From: Candidatus Poribacteria bacterium
GTDB lineage: Bacteria; Poribacteria; WGA-4E; UBA9662
DNA length: 64,000 nucleotides
Reading direction: 5' to 3'
NCBI GenBank assembly: GCA_030748495.1
Contig: JASMLX010000001.1
Coordinates: 1 to 64,000, forward strand
Shown: piece after piece, positions 25,566-35,800 of the stretch
Numbering within the stretch: position 1 is the stretch's first letter
How the letters are laid out: each line of letters begins with the position of its first letter
Translations under genes and position numbers: made by a program
Notes under the pieces: model-generated
What the model saw: the letters and a program-made list of their open reading frames with translations, nothing else
The model's database searches: none
What the model was told of the DNA's origin: nothing

Positions 25566-26576
25566 TTAGTAGGTTTCTTTGAATAACCGGTCTTTGTCCC
25601 GGGCACGCTCGATACGGGGCCACTCTTTAGATGATCGAGGCAGGTCTTGAATGTCCTGGATAGATAGCCCGTCTGGTAGGTTGACGAGATTAGATCCAAT
25701 ACTGTATAACCAAGGATAGATTCCGTACTCCATGCCTTTTAGGCCACAGAGATACATTAGAGTTGTAGGTTGATTCAGCAGAGAAACGAGTTGGTCTGCA
25801 TATTGAGCCAACCGGTCTTGGACGTACATCCGTTTCCCTTGATCATTTTTTTGTTCTCGACTAATGGCTGTCACGTAGTGGAAGTTGGAATGACGGTCGG
25901 CAAAATAGCGAAATTCATCGTCGTACAGAATATCAGTAGAGTACGGAACGCCAAAGAATAGCCAAGCCTCCTTTTCAAATCCCTGGTTGAATAACTCAAT
26001 CAGCATTCCTCGGTAGGGGGCGATACCTGTGCCGGTAGCAGCAAATACGTAATTGTAATCCAGGGGATTATCCGGTAGCAGAAAACTCTTACCCACTGGC
26101 CCGGTGATCATCACTTGATCCCCGATAGCAACGTCGCAAATATAGTTCGAGGCAGCCCCCATCACCAATTCACCGCTTTCGATATCTTCACTAATTTCCC
26201 GTTTGATACAAAGAGAAATTGTGTTTCCTTCCCAATCGTCTCCCCAGCAAGTCGAAGCAATCGAGTACAAGCGGATCTTTCTGGCCAATGTGCCTTTGCG
26301 AATCTGATTGTGTGCTAGATTGAACTCAGCATTGTGGAATCGGCCAGTTGGGATAACGCCCACACTTTGTCCGATACGGTATTTTCTCGCCATTTGACTG
26401 GCGGAGATATCGAGTACAACATGCCAGCAGTAATTGGGACTGGAGAGGTCAGAAATCCGGTACTTATCGACAACGGTAGCCGACAACGGTTCTTTTTGGG
26501 TATAAAGGTTAAGTGTTGTTTCCGGAACCGGGGAAAGGGAGATATGCCCTGGTCTTTCGAGAGTGGGCTTGGACAA
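25566..26576 (-). CDS. Ferredoxin-NADP+ reductase (plant-type fold)
   Basis: The 336-residue protein has the two-domain plant-type FNR layout. The FAD-binding barrel carries RLYSIAST at 102-109, the RxYSxxS motif, and ICDVAIGDQVMITGPVGKSF. The NADP domain carries FAATGTGIAPYRGML (GTGIAP at 182-187) and YLCGLKGMEYGI, matching the CGxxxME nucleotide-binding block. It ends in an aromatic Tyr as typical FNRs do. It would move electrons between NADP(H) and ferredoxin or flavodoxin in the cytoplasm. The N-terminal 30 residues are an unassigned extension. TTG 26576 is the start, preceded by GGGGGT. No ferredoxin or oxygenase gene is adjacent. It is divergent from the PhyH dioxygenase operon. The sequence also resembles the reductase subunit of benzoyl-CoA epoxidase, but no BoxB is present. 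Confidence 0.9.
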   Translation of the reverse strand: MSKPTLERPGHISLSPVPETTLNLYTQKEPLSATVVDKYRISDLSSPNYCWHVVLDISASQMARKYRIGQSVGVIPTGRFHNAEFNLAHNQIRKGTLARKIRLYSIASTCWGDDWEGNTISLCIKREISEDIESGELVMGAASNYICDVAIGDQVMITGPVGKSFLLPDNPLDYNYVFAATGTGIAPYRGMLIELFNQGFEKEAWLFFGVPYSTDILYDDEFRYFADRHSNFHYVTAISREQKNDQGKRMYVQDRLAQYADQLVSLLNQPTTLMYLCGLKGMEYGIYPWLYSIGSNLVNLPDGLSIQDIQDLPRSSKEWPRIERARDKDRLFKETY

Positions 26577-26808
26577 CTGTTACCCCCACAGTGGAATTTG
26601 ATAAGGCTTGAGTATAGCATTTGGGTTTTTGAGTGTCAAAGATAAAGTGAGGCATATAGGATTACGGAAAATCTCTTGACGAAGCCCAACGAAAGTATAA
26701 CCTTTCTATTATCCCAGGCAAAGATAAAGATTGACGAAACGAAATAAAGTGGCTACAATGGAGAATAGAGCTAGATCCAACTTTTCAATGGAGGTCTATA
26801 ACCGGAAG

Positions 26809-27564
26809 ATGGCTTATTTAACAGCCGAAGACAAAGCGTTTTTCAAAGAAAATGGATTTTTAGTCGTTCGGGATGCTTTAAATCCACAGGTGGTTTCAGA
26901 AGCCCAAGATGTTCTGTGGAGCCATATGGGGCAAGTAAGCGAGGAGATTGATCGAAAGAGACCGGACACGTGGATTAACAAAGGCTATCACGTCCTTAGA
27001 TGCGGAAGTGAAGCCGAAATCAAGAGATTGGTTTATGCCGATCCGGTGTTTGCGATGGCAGAAGAACTGGTTGGCAAGGGACTTCTGCATACAGATGGCG
27101 GGGCTGGACCGCACGTCAATTTCCCCAGAGATGAACAGGAATGGAATCCGCCGAAGCACGGGCATTTAGACGGATATCACACCCTCTCCAATGGTGTTCC
27201 GAAAGGCACAGTCAGTCAATTTACTCTTGGTGTAGCGGTCTATTTGAGTCAGATTAATGCAGAAGGTGGCGGGTTTACTGTTTGGCCTGGTAGTCATAAA
27301 GTATGGGGAGAATTCTTCCGTTACCACGATGTAGATTGCTTACCGGGTGGCATCGCGCCTTTCGACCTTGGTGAGAGTTACGAATTTACGGGGAAGCCGG
27401 GAGACGTATGCCTGTGGCATAGTCTCTTAACCCACACAGCAGGACACAATATTAGCCGGAACGTTCGGATTGCCTGTATTGCCCGTCCACGTCGAAAGGA
27501 TCTGGATCAAATCCGGTACGATTTCCCCAAGGATATGTGGAAATACTGGGAAGGTATCAACTGA
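26809..27564 (+). CDS. Phytanoyl-CoA dioxygenase family protein
   Basis: A non-haem Fe(II)/2-oxoglutarate-dependent oxygenase of the PhyH family. It starts MAYLTAEDKAFFKENGFLVV, the usual family opening. The facial triad is visible: HLD at residues 119-121 and LLTHTAGH near 209-213, with an Arg-containing strand (NVRIACIARPRRK) for 2-oxoglutarate. GGGFTVWPGSHKVW is the typical GSH block. Upstream in-frame starts exist (ATG 26788, ATG 26758, TTG 26731). I prefer 26809 because it gives the family N-terminus and GGAGGT lies 13 bases ahead; the longer forms remain possible. It overlaps the next gene by 28 bases, so the two are co-translated. PhyH proteins hydroxylate varied lipids and small metabolites; the substrate here is unknown. 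Confidence 0.88.
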   Translation: MAYLTAEDKAFFKENGFLVVRDALNPQVVSEAQDVLWSHMGQVSEEIDRKRPDTWINKGYHVLRCGSEAEIKRLVYADPVFAMAEELVGKGLLHTDGGAGPHVNFPRDEQEWNPPKHGHLDGYHTLSNGVPKGTVSQFTLGVAVYLSQINAEGGGFTVWPGSHKVWGEFFRYHDVDCLPGGIAPFDLGESYEFTGKPGDVCLWHSLLTHTAGHNISRNVRIACIARPRRKDLDQIRYDFPKDMWKYWEGIN

Positions 27565-28157
27565 TTGACTTCCGACTTTACGTTATAACGGACCGACGAA
27601 GATGCCACCCTACACCACTATTGGACCAGGTTCAACGGCTTCTCGATTTGGGGGTTTCCGCCGTTCAACTCAGGGAGAAAGATCTGCCCGAATCGGAATT
27701 TCGGCAACTGACTGAATCGGTTCTTCGGTTAGCAAACGACTATCAGACAAAGGTTTTCGTCAATTCTCATCTGGAACTGGCACGCCAAACTGGCGTTGAT
27801 GGCGTTCATCTACCAACCAAGTTGGTAGATCTTATTGGAAAGGCCAAAGCCAACGAGTTACTGGTCGGTAGTTCAGCCCATTCTTTGGCCGAAGCACAAC
27901 AACAAGAGAGGATGGGGGCTGATTTCGTGACGTTTAGTCCGATCTTTCCCACCCCAAGCAAGCCTGGGCATGTGATCGGCGTGGAGAGTTTGGCTCAGGT
28001 TTGTCAAAAACTGGAGATTCCTGTTTTTGCCTTGGGAGGGGTAAAAACAAACCATATTACAACCTGCCTTCAGGCAGGTGCGCACGGTGTAGCCGTGATG
28101 TCGGGTATGATGTCCACAAAGCAGGTGATTAAATCCTATATGGAGGGATTCGAATGA
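27537..28157 (+). CDS. ThiE/TenI-family protein
   Basis: The protein has the thiamine-phosphate-synthase TIM barrel: LYVITDRR at 14-21, VQLREKDLP at 43-51, VGSSAHSLAEA at 110-120, ADFVTFSPIFPTPSKPG at 128-144 and FALGGVK. ThiE joins the pyrimidine and thiazole halves of thiamine; the related TenI aromatises the thiazole. Two ThiE positions differ here. The usual VND is VNSH (75-78), and the usual HLGQxD is HLPTK (91-95), which I associate more with TenI-like members, so the exact step is uncertain. The start is GTG 27537, inside the PhyH gene. GGAAGG at about 27549-27554 could instead serve a non-ATG start a little further on. It overlaps the following isomerase gene by four bases (ATGA). Confidence 0.8.
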   Translation: MEILGRYQLIDFRLYVITDRRRCHPTPLLDQVQRLLDLGVSAVQLREKDLPESEFRQLTESVLRLANDYQTKVFVNSHLELARQTGVDGVHLPTKLVDLIGKAKANELLVGSSAHSLAEAQQQERMGADFVTFSPIFPTPSKPGHVIGVESLAQVCQKLEIPVFALGGVKTNHITTCLQAGAHGVAVMSGMMSTKQVIKSYMEGFE

Positions 28158-28936
28158 AAATTGGTGTGACACAGATTATTTTGGGAAATATGTCGGTGGA
28201 TGAAACTATTGATCTCTGCCAAGTTGCCGGTTACGAAGCAGTCGAGTTGACCGTCAGAGAAGGAACGGATCTACACCCAGATCTCAGTGAATCAGAACTG
28301 AAATCCATCTCTGCTAAATTTTCAGCCGCCAACATCGAGATTAGCAGCATCGCTGGCTTAAAGGGTAACTTACTGACCTTGGATAACAAAGAGCGGAATG
28401 AAGGGAAACAGGCACTGGCACACGGTCTCGAAATTGCCGGGATCATGGACGTCAGTGCTATTCTGGTTCACCCGGGACAACTGACTGTCGACGGTACTTA
28501 TCAAGCGGTTTGGGGCAACCTAGTCACTGACATTAAAGGTCTAGTTGATTTAGCTAAGCGAGAACAGGTGGCAATCAGCCTGGAAAATGTGTGGAATAAG
28601 TTTCTACTGAGCCCGAAGGAGATGCGGGAGATTATCGACGAAATTGACTCCGAGTGGGTCGGTGCCTATCTAGACACCGCTAATATGATGGCCTACGGCT
28701 ATCCTGAACAGTGGATTCGTGAACTGGGGTCTCGGATTAAGCGCGTTCATTTTAAGGACTTTAACCGGCGTGAGCATCGCTTTGTCAATCTGCTGGATGG
28801 CGATACCGACTGGTCAACCGTAGTGGTTGAACTTCGCCAGGCTGGCTACGATCAGCCGGTGATCCACGAAGTGGGTGGAGATCGAGATGCTCAGATTGAT
28901 CTGGCGCGGCGTATGCGACAGATCGTAGCTATGTAG
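28154..28936 (+). CDS. Sugar phosphate isomerase/epimerase (xylose isomerase-like TIM barrel)
   Basis: This 260-residue AP-endonuclease-2-type TIM barrel carries the four expected metal ligands: Glu144 (ISLENVWNKF), Asp174 (AYLDTANM), His199 (RVHFKDFN) and Glu239 (VIHEVGGD). Such enzymes isomerise or epimerise sugars, ketoses or inositol derivatives via a divalent metal; substrate cannot be assigned. The start ATG overlaps the ThiE/TenI stop as ATGA, and GGAGG lies about eight bases upstream, so it is the third gene of the PhyH operon. No signal peptide, therefore cytoplasmic. A terminator hairpin lies about 320 bases downstream. Confidence 0.87.
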   Translation: MKIGVTQIILGNMSVDETIDLCQVAGYEAVELTVREGTDLHPDLSESELKSISAKFSAANIEISSIAGLKGNLLTLDNKERNEGKQALAHGLEIAGIMDVSAILVHPGQLTVDGTYQAVWGNLVTDIKGLVDLAKREQVAISLENVWNKFLLSPKEMREIIDEIDSEWVGAYLDTANMMAYGYPEQWIRELGSRIKRVHFKDFNRREHRFVNLLDGDTDWSTVVVELRQAGYDQPVIHEVGGDRDAQIDLARRMRQIVAM

Positions 28937-29258
28937 GCCCGGAACGAATATTCTATTCTTTACTATGGACTATGGCTCATGGTTCGTGGTTATGAGCAAT
29001 ACCTCTTGGATACCATCGTACGTCTTGCTTGGGCCGAGTGTTTACTCCAGAGATTGGCGGACAAAACAGCATAATCAAAGCGACGGTATGCTTGCACAAG
29101 AGTGAGCATAATAGGTTGCAAGGATTCGGTTTAGGTTTCGAGTAATGTAGCTCTTTCGCTGGGGAGAACATAAAGTGGCTATAACTTGGGCTTAGCATTA
29201 AAGCGGTAAATTAATCGGTTAATTAAAAAATCTCAGAATCAAACACCCACAAATCTGG

Positions 29259-29289
29259 AAGGTCGTAACATCTTGTCACGACCTTTTTT
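29259..29289 (+). terminator. Rho-independent terminator
   Basis: AAGGTCGT (29259-29266) pairs perfectly with ACGACCTT (29278-29285) across an 11-base loop and runs into TTTTTT (29284-29289). It could end the PhyH operon transcript (stop at 28936). The 28937-29258 interval between contains no recognisable gene. Confidence 0.7.
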
Positions 29290-29728
29290 ATTGCCCGTAT
29301 TTCCCTCCTAACTAAATCCATATTCGCTGTATCACAAACAGAGAACCCCACTGTGAGAACGATCGAGTGTTAACAGGGCCAAGTGCAACTTAGTTAATAG
29401 TAGCCCTCGCGAGTGGGTAACTTGTTAGCGTAGCAACTTTTACACTCCTAGATTTAGTCAATGAGTGTGTTTTTCCTTGGCCACAAAGATCATCAAGACG
29501 CCGACAGTCGCACCAGAAACAGGGGTAACATGGCTTGCCCTAGCCAGCTTTTCCGACATACCCTACCTAGCTGCGAGTAAGGGAAATAACCTTAGTGCGG
29601 ACACCCATAGCTTTTCACCAATCCTAGTAACTTGTTAACCAGGATTGCGTTTCTTGTGTTAGAGGGAATTTTGATGATTCGTAGCGTGAAGTTGAAGGTT
29701 GAAGTTAGTTGCTGTGCGGTTTTTGGCG
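29290..29728. other. Leader region of the giant gene, nothing recognised
   Basis: This stretch contains no supported gene. I looked for riboswitch-like conserved cores and found none I can defend. A partly open plus-strand frame at about 29480-29630 has no known motif. Confidence 0.35.
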
Positions 29729-29757
29729 TTGACACTACATAAGCGGAGTGATATATT
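29729..29757 (+). promoter_or_regulatory. Near-consensus sigma70-type promoter for the giant secreted protein
   Basis: TTGACA (29729-29734, perfect) and TATATT (29752-29757) are exactly 17 bases apart, 53 bases ahead of ATG 29810. It lies inside the longer open frame that begins with TTG 29699, which argues that translation starts at 29810. Confidence 0.65.
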
Positions 29758-29809
29758 TCCTTTAACTGAATGGCTTCTCAAATGCTATAACTGGGATCAA
29801 TGCCTACCG

Positions 29810-32800
29810 ATGAATCACACAAAACAATTAGGGTTTTTGTTGACATATTGGCTGAAAGTAACCGGTCAGAGTTGTTTTTTAATTTTGACGGTATTCTGGC
29901 TGATTGTAACGCCAGAGTTCGTCTCCACCTGGTCGCAAAGCCTCGAACTCGTAACGGGTACGTCTGGCTTAGCTCAGGCTGTTGCTACTGAAGGTAATTT
30001 TGTGTACCTCGGTGCCGGTGCACAACTTTCAGTATTGGATATAGATGATCCGGTACAACCTATTTGGAAAGGAGCGCTCTCTTTACCCGATACTATCCGC
30101 AAGATTGTTACACAAAAGAGCGGCCCTAAAACTTATGCTTACCTGACACTCGGACCTGCTGGCTTTAGGGTTGTCGATCTGAGCCAACCAGACAAACCTA
30201 TTTCGCTCTCCAGTTTGGCACAATTTGGGGTGCTGGAAGATATTTTCTTTGAGGAGGGTCAGGCCTATGTGGCTGATTTACAAGGCGGTTGGCACATCAT
30301 TGATGTTAAAGATCCGGTCGAACCAATCTTGCAGTCCAGTTCACTATCTTCCTTAGCCGTAACGGGCCTTCATGTTCACCGTAAAAAATCGTATATCGTG
30401 ACCCAGTCTAACGGTGCTGTTAATAACAGTGGCCTCTACATTTATGATCTGTCTCTGAAAACCAATCCTGAACGGCTACAAGTAGATCTGAATGACACGT
30501 TAACACCCGACACCGTGTTGGATGGATCCGCGCGACGAATTGTGGTCAGAAAGTTTGAGAACCAAACCCTGGCTTTCATCACCTTAGGAGCAAACGGAGT
30601 TCAGGTCTTAGATGTAACCGATCCAACTCAAATTACAGAAGTCGACCGGATCGGAATTCCTGACGCCTGGGATCTCGAACTGGGTGACAAAGACAATGAG
30701 CTTTATATCTCTAATCAGTATCTTGGGCTCTATATTTTCGAGGACGCAACCAATACAGGGACGGCTCTCAATCAGGCTTGGGTCGACTTTATTCCTGGAC
30801 CGACCTTCGCTTTTACAGTCTCCTCTACCAGCAAACAATTAAGCCTCTACACTGTTGATGGTTTAACTCAACTAACCATTTTGGAGCGTGATTTAAAGTT
30901 ACCAATATCGTGGAAAGTCGTTGGTAATGGGCGAACTTTAGGCACGGTAGAAGACGTAACCATATTCTCTTTAGCAGGACAGCAGATAATCGCCACAGCT
31001 AATGGCCTCAACGGCGTTGCACTATTCAACATTGACTCTTCAATAATAAAAGCCGGTGATCTAAAAGAGAGTAAAGATAAAATCACCTATCTCGACAACA
31101 ATACCCCTGTATCTCGCTTGCAATTCGTCCCAGAAACTGGGCTACTATACATTTTTGATGACGGCTTGACCATCGTTGACCCAGCACAAAATAGTAAGGT
31201 TTTGAGCCAAATATCTTTCTCGAGCAGACCTCGTGGCCTGGCCTACGTCCCATCTACCACTCCGACCGGTATTCAGTCGTTCACTTACATTGCAGGGGAT
31301 GGCATTGAGGTCTACGATCTAAGCAACTCATCTAGCCCACAACTTATCAAATCCATTCCAATTCAAAATGTTGAAGATCTCTTTTTATTCAGAATTGACA
31401 ACCGGCCTATGCTCTGCTTGGCATGTGGGAAAGATGGAATCCGGATCTTAGACGTTACTGATCCGTACCAGCCGACGACAGTGACAGTATTACCAACCGT
31501 TGCCAGCGGCTTCAGTCGGCGAGTCATTGTAGAGGGCCAACTGGGATTTATAGCTGACGGTTACAGCGGAATGAGAATTATTGATTTGGCTGATCCAGAG
31601 CAACCGATGGAAATTACTCGCCTTAAGACTTCGAGTTCGGTACAAGACTTGGTTATCGATGGGGAGATCGTTTTTATAGCCGATGCCAATCATGGAATAC
31701 AGATGGTGAATATCAGCGACCTGGGGCATCCTCAAATTATCGACAATTACGATACTGCAGGCTCGGTACTAGCCCTCACTCAGCCTATCTCTTCCTCACA
31801 AATTCTGGTGGCTGATGCTGGTAATGGGTTACAGGTACTATCGGTCAACCTGCCGCTGAACGTAAGATCGCCCGTCCTCACCAGCATCACGCCGAGAGAG
31901 GTGTTAGCTCAAGAACAGGTTACCATTCAAGGGCATCACTTTGACACTGAGGCCACCGTCGAGTTTGGCCAGGTCACAGCCAACAGTGATAGCATAGAGT
32001 GGATTTCGGCCAGTGAGATTCGAGTTGCTGTGCCAACTGGTGTAGTAGAGGGTTGGGTGGATCTAACGGTTACCAATTCGGACCAATTGAAAGCTATCTT
32101 TCCCTCAAGAGTAAAGATAGTAGGGAAACAGGCACGGATTTCCATTGTCTCCCCGACCAATCCAGATTTGGAGTTAGAGAAGATCGAGTTTAATACCATT
32201 CCGCTTGGTGCTGATAGACCACCGATTGTGCCTATCCAAATTAAGAATAAGGGGGCAGCCAAATTAAAGATCCATTCAATTGACTTTCCGAGTCGAAAGT
32301 TCTCTTCTCAGCCGGTTCCCCCTTTCATTGTCGATATTGAGGAAACCGAATCGGTAACGATTAGCTTCCAACCAACCTCCATTTTGAAGTTGGAAGACCA
32401 GATAACTATTAACTGGACTACCGATGGACAGGACACGTTGGAAGTCAGAGTCCTACCGGTTTCGTTGACGGTGACGGGAAAAACCGAGTCTTTTACTGTC
32501 TTGGGCATTGGTCGGCATATTACGGATATTGGTGGTGAAATAGTTGAAACCGCTTACGTGGAGAGAAACCATACCATCCAGATCCAAAAGACGGGGTACT
32601 CACCAATTGTTAGTCCGGTCAGATCCATTACCAGCGGTAGCGCCTACACCTATATCGCTTCCATCGACCCAAACCCAGAGACGGGTTATGCTCCCATTGA
32701 GATTGGCGATACGATCGAGGTCGCTGTTAACTATCGAGATCCAACTATACCACCTACGCCTGACACAGTAGCAGAGGACAGTGTCTTGATCCCGGTTCTC

Positions 32801-35800
32801 AAGTATAGCGTGGATGGTGGCGAAGATGTCGATGGGGACATTAAGGCCTCAGTCTCAGTCAAAGAGTCACATCTAGCCCGGAGGGAGATCCGTGTCGATT
32901 TCAAAATTCCCTTTCCAAAACCCAAGATTACGGACATCTCGCGCATTGATCCCAACAACCCGAACCTGAATGATCCTAGTGGGGGTGGAGGAACGCCTAT
33001 CCGCCTTCACGGGATAAACTTTCGCCCAGGTCTGACAGTGAAGATTCAGACCGGAGATGTCAAAACTCTCTTGACGCCTGCTACACAGGTCGAATTGATT
33101 TCCGGGACTGAAATGCAGGTCATTACGCCAATCGGGATGCCTGGAGCAGATCGAAGTGTGGTGGTGGTCAACATTGATGGTCAAGAATCAGATATAGCCA
33201 GTCTGCAAACATACACCTATAATCAAGTAGAACGAATCGCTATCCTTAATCCAGACGCACCGATACAGACTTTATTGGATACGCCGGTGTTAGCGGAAAG
33301 TACACCGTTAGCAGTCCCGATTGACACCTCCAGAGAATTAAAAGCTATCGGTTTCGAGAAAAACGGCGATCGAATTGAGCTTCAAGATCCGGTCTGGGAA
33401 ATTATCGGCAATTCTCGATACGGCGGAATCACAACCAGTGGAGGGTTGACTACGGGTAAAGAGAAGGGGGATTTTAAAGTTCGTGTTACTTACGGACCTA
33501 AGTTAAGTGTAACCCAACCCGTCACTGTGACCGCAGGTATCCCAGCCAAAATTGAGTTTCTGGTCGCGGATCCTGAGAAACTGACGACTTCGACTAAAGA
33601 ACAACCTACCAGTACCACAATTAAAGTCAGGGTGATCGATAAACTGGGTAATCCGGTGATAGACTTGCGTCCTGCAGGTGAGGATATAGATACCACCAGT
33701 CTGGAGAAAACACTCCAATTCAGTGCTAAATATACTGAAGACCTGGTGGGTGATAATCTAAACCGGCCGGTTGGTGAGTTTGTCAACTTTGTCTCAAATG
33801 GGGACGGTACATACCAGATTACTTATATCACGCCTAGTGACCTGAAAGTATCTAGAGGGGTTTCCATTGTTGCTAAAGCTTTTAACTATCAACTTCAGGC
33901 CGTCAAGCTCAGTCTCTATCTACCAGCTAAAGTTCTGGTTATCCGACCTAAACAAACGGTGATCCTTGACCTATCAACGGTCGAAAATTTAGAGATTCCC
34001 AATATTATAGATTTCCGGCAACGAGTTCAAGCGGCCAAACACCTTCCGGATCTGAACAAAATCTTAAAGGGTGAAGGGCTGGCAACCAAGCATCCTCTAC
34101 TGGTAGTAACAGAAGACCGGGCGGGTAACTTTCTAGAGGCGGTACCCGTTAATCGTTCCGCTGATGGGGAACGATACGAGGTAGCAGAGCCGGAGATAGA
34201 GCAGTTGGAGGCAACATCTCTACTGCGCCCGGCTCCGACCAGACCCGGTCCCGAATCCAGTTCGGTTGAATTTCCGGTTTTTATTACTGGCTTTCCTGTT
34301 TATAAAGATCCGGAGCACGATGTTGAGCGTGATCTCGTACCGGCAGTTATCCAAGAACGACTATCTAGACTTGAGGCCAATGGGCAGGCATCCAAAAAAT
34401 TTATCATTCAAGGGGTGGATGATAAAGGTAACTTTGTTACCCATAAGAAGCTAATTCTGTCGAGCGGGTACACCTACCTGCAGATCGGCCAAGAAGATTT
34501 ACAAATCTCGACCACCGTCGGCCAGCTGGTTGATGGTCAACAAGCTGATAACGGTTATCAATTTACGTACTTGGCTTCAACTACTCAACAGCGTAAGGTT
34601 CGCTTAGAGGGGCGGGCTATCAACGTAGCTGGTTCCCTCGACCTGCTATTGGTTAGTGGAGAAACGACTACTATCGACTTCCGTTTTCCCACTTCACCGG
34701 AGTCCAGCCCCCAACTCCCGGCTGATGGCCAATCTAAAATTGCGTTTAATCTGAGGATGATGGATCGTTATGGCAATCCCATTATCCTAGGCAATAATCC
34801 TATCTCATCGTCACCGCAAATTGAATTCGTCTTAAAGGTGGGTAGCGGAGCTACCTCTACTGCCAATGGTACTGAGGAAAAGTTTTTTTTGCCAGCCGAC
34901 CTCGATATAGACGCTGACAGGCTAACTAGTTTAGGACGAATTCAGAACTTTGTCGATCTCAAAAACGGTTCTTACACCGCCGAATATGTTTCGGGCACCA
35001 AGATAGGGCCAATTACCCTCCAAGTCAAAAGCGGAAATGCCGTCACTGAAACTCAGATCAATATTCTCCTGGGTGAGTCGGCACGAATCGAACTCCTCAA
35101 TCTCCAAACGCCTGACCAAGTCAGAGGTAAGCTCTCTGCTCCACAAGATCCATCGTCACCCACTAATCCTTCAAGCGCGACGTTTTTCCCGGCAGGTAAT
35201 CTCCCAATTGCGGACGGGAATCCGATAGATCTATTCTTGGCCGTCACAGATGCGCAAGGTAATTCCGTAGGTCAGCTTACACTAGCGGTTAACGCCGATA
35301 GGGGGCAAGCTGGAGAGACGGTTCGAGAAATCCCAGTTCAGGAGATTGCTCCCAACTGGAGCAACGAGGCAAAAACATCGAAGATAAAAAGCTTATATCA
35401 GGTAGAATACGATCCACCGATTTCGACAGACCCAGTTAAAATCACGGTTAGGGCTAATCACAGTAGTAGTAGCGTGGTTCGAGATTTTGACTTGCCTGTC
35501 CTGCCGAACCAACCCTCCTCGGCCGAATCAACGATCACTCTTGGTGATCAAGGACACGTGCCGCCGGCTGATGGAATTGAGTCAGTAACAGCAATAGTGA
35601 CCATTCGCGACAAGAATCAGAATCTGATTCCGGATCAGGCGGTACGCTTGGTAGTGGAACAAAAACCGCCGGCGGCGATTCCGGTCGTTACGCCCGACAG
35701 TGAAACCACAGGTGCAAACGGTACTGCGACTTTCCGCCTTAAGCTCAAGTATGCCGAAATCCAAAAAGATGATGTGCTGAAAGTTCAGGCAGAATTGACA

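Noticed and set aside
29290-29728. Riboswitch or structured leader ahead of the giant gene
   Set aside because: No conserved riboswitch core could be identified by eye. A covariance-model search (Infernal with Rfam) would be needed; a significant hit would reverse this.
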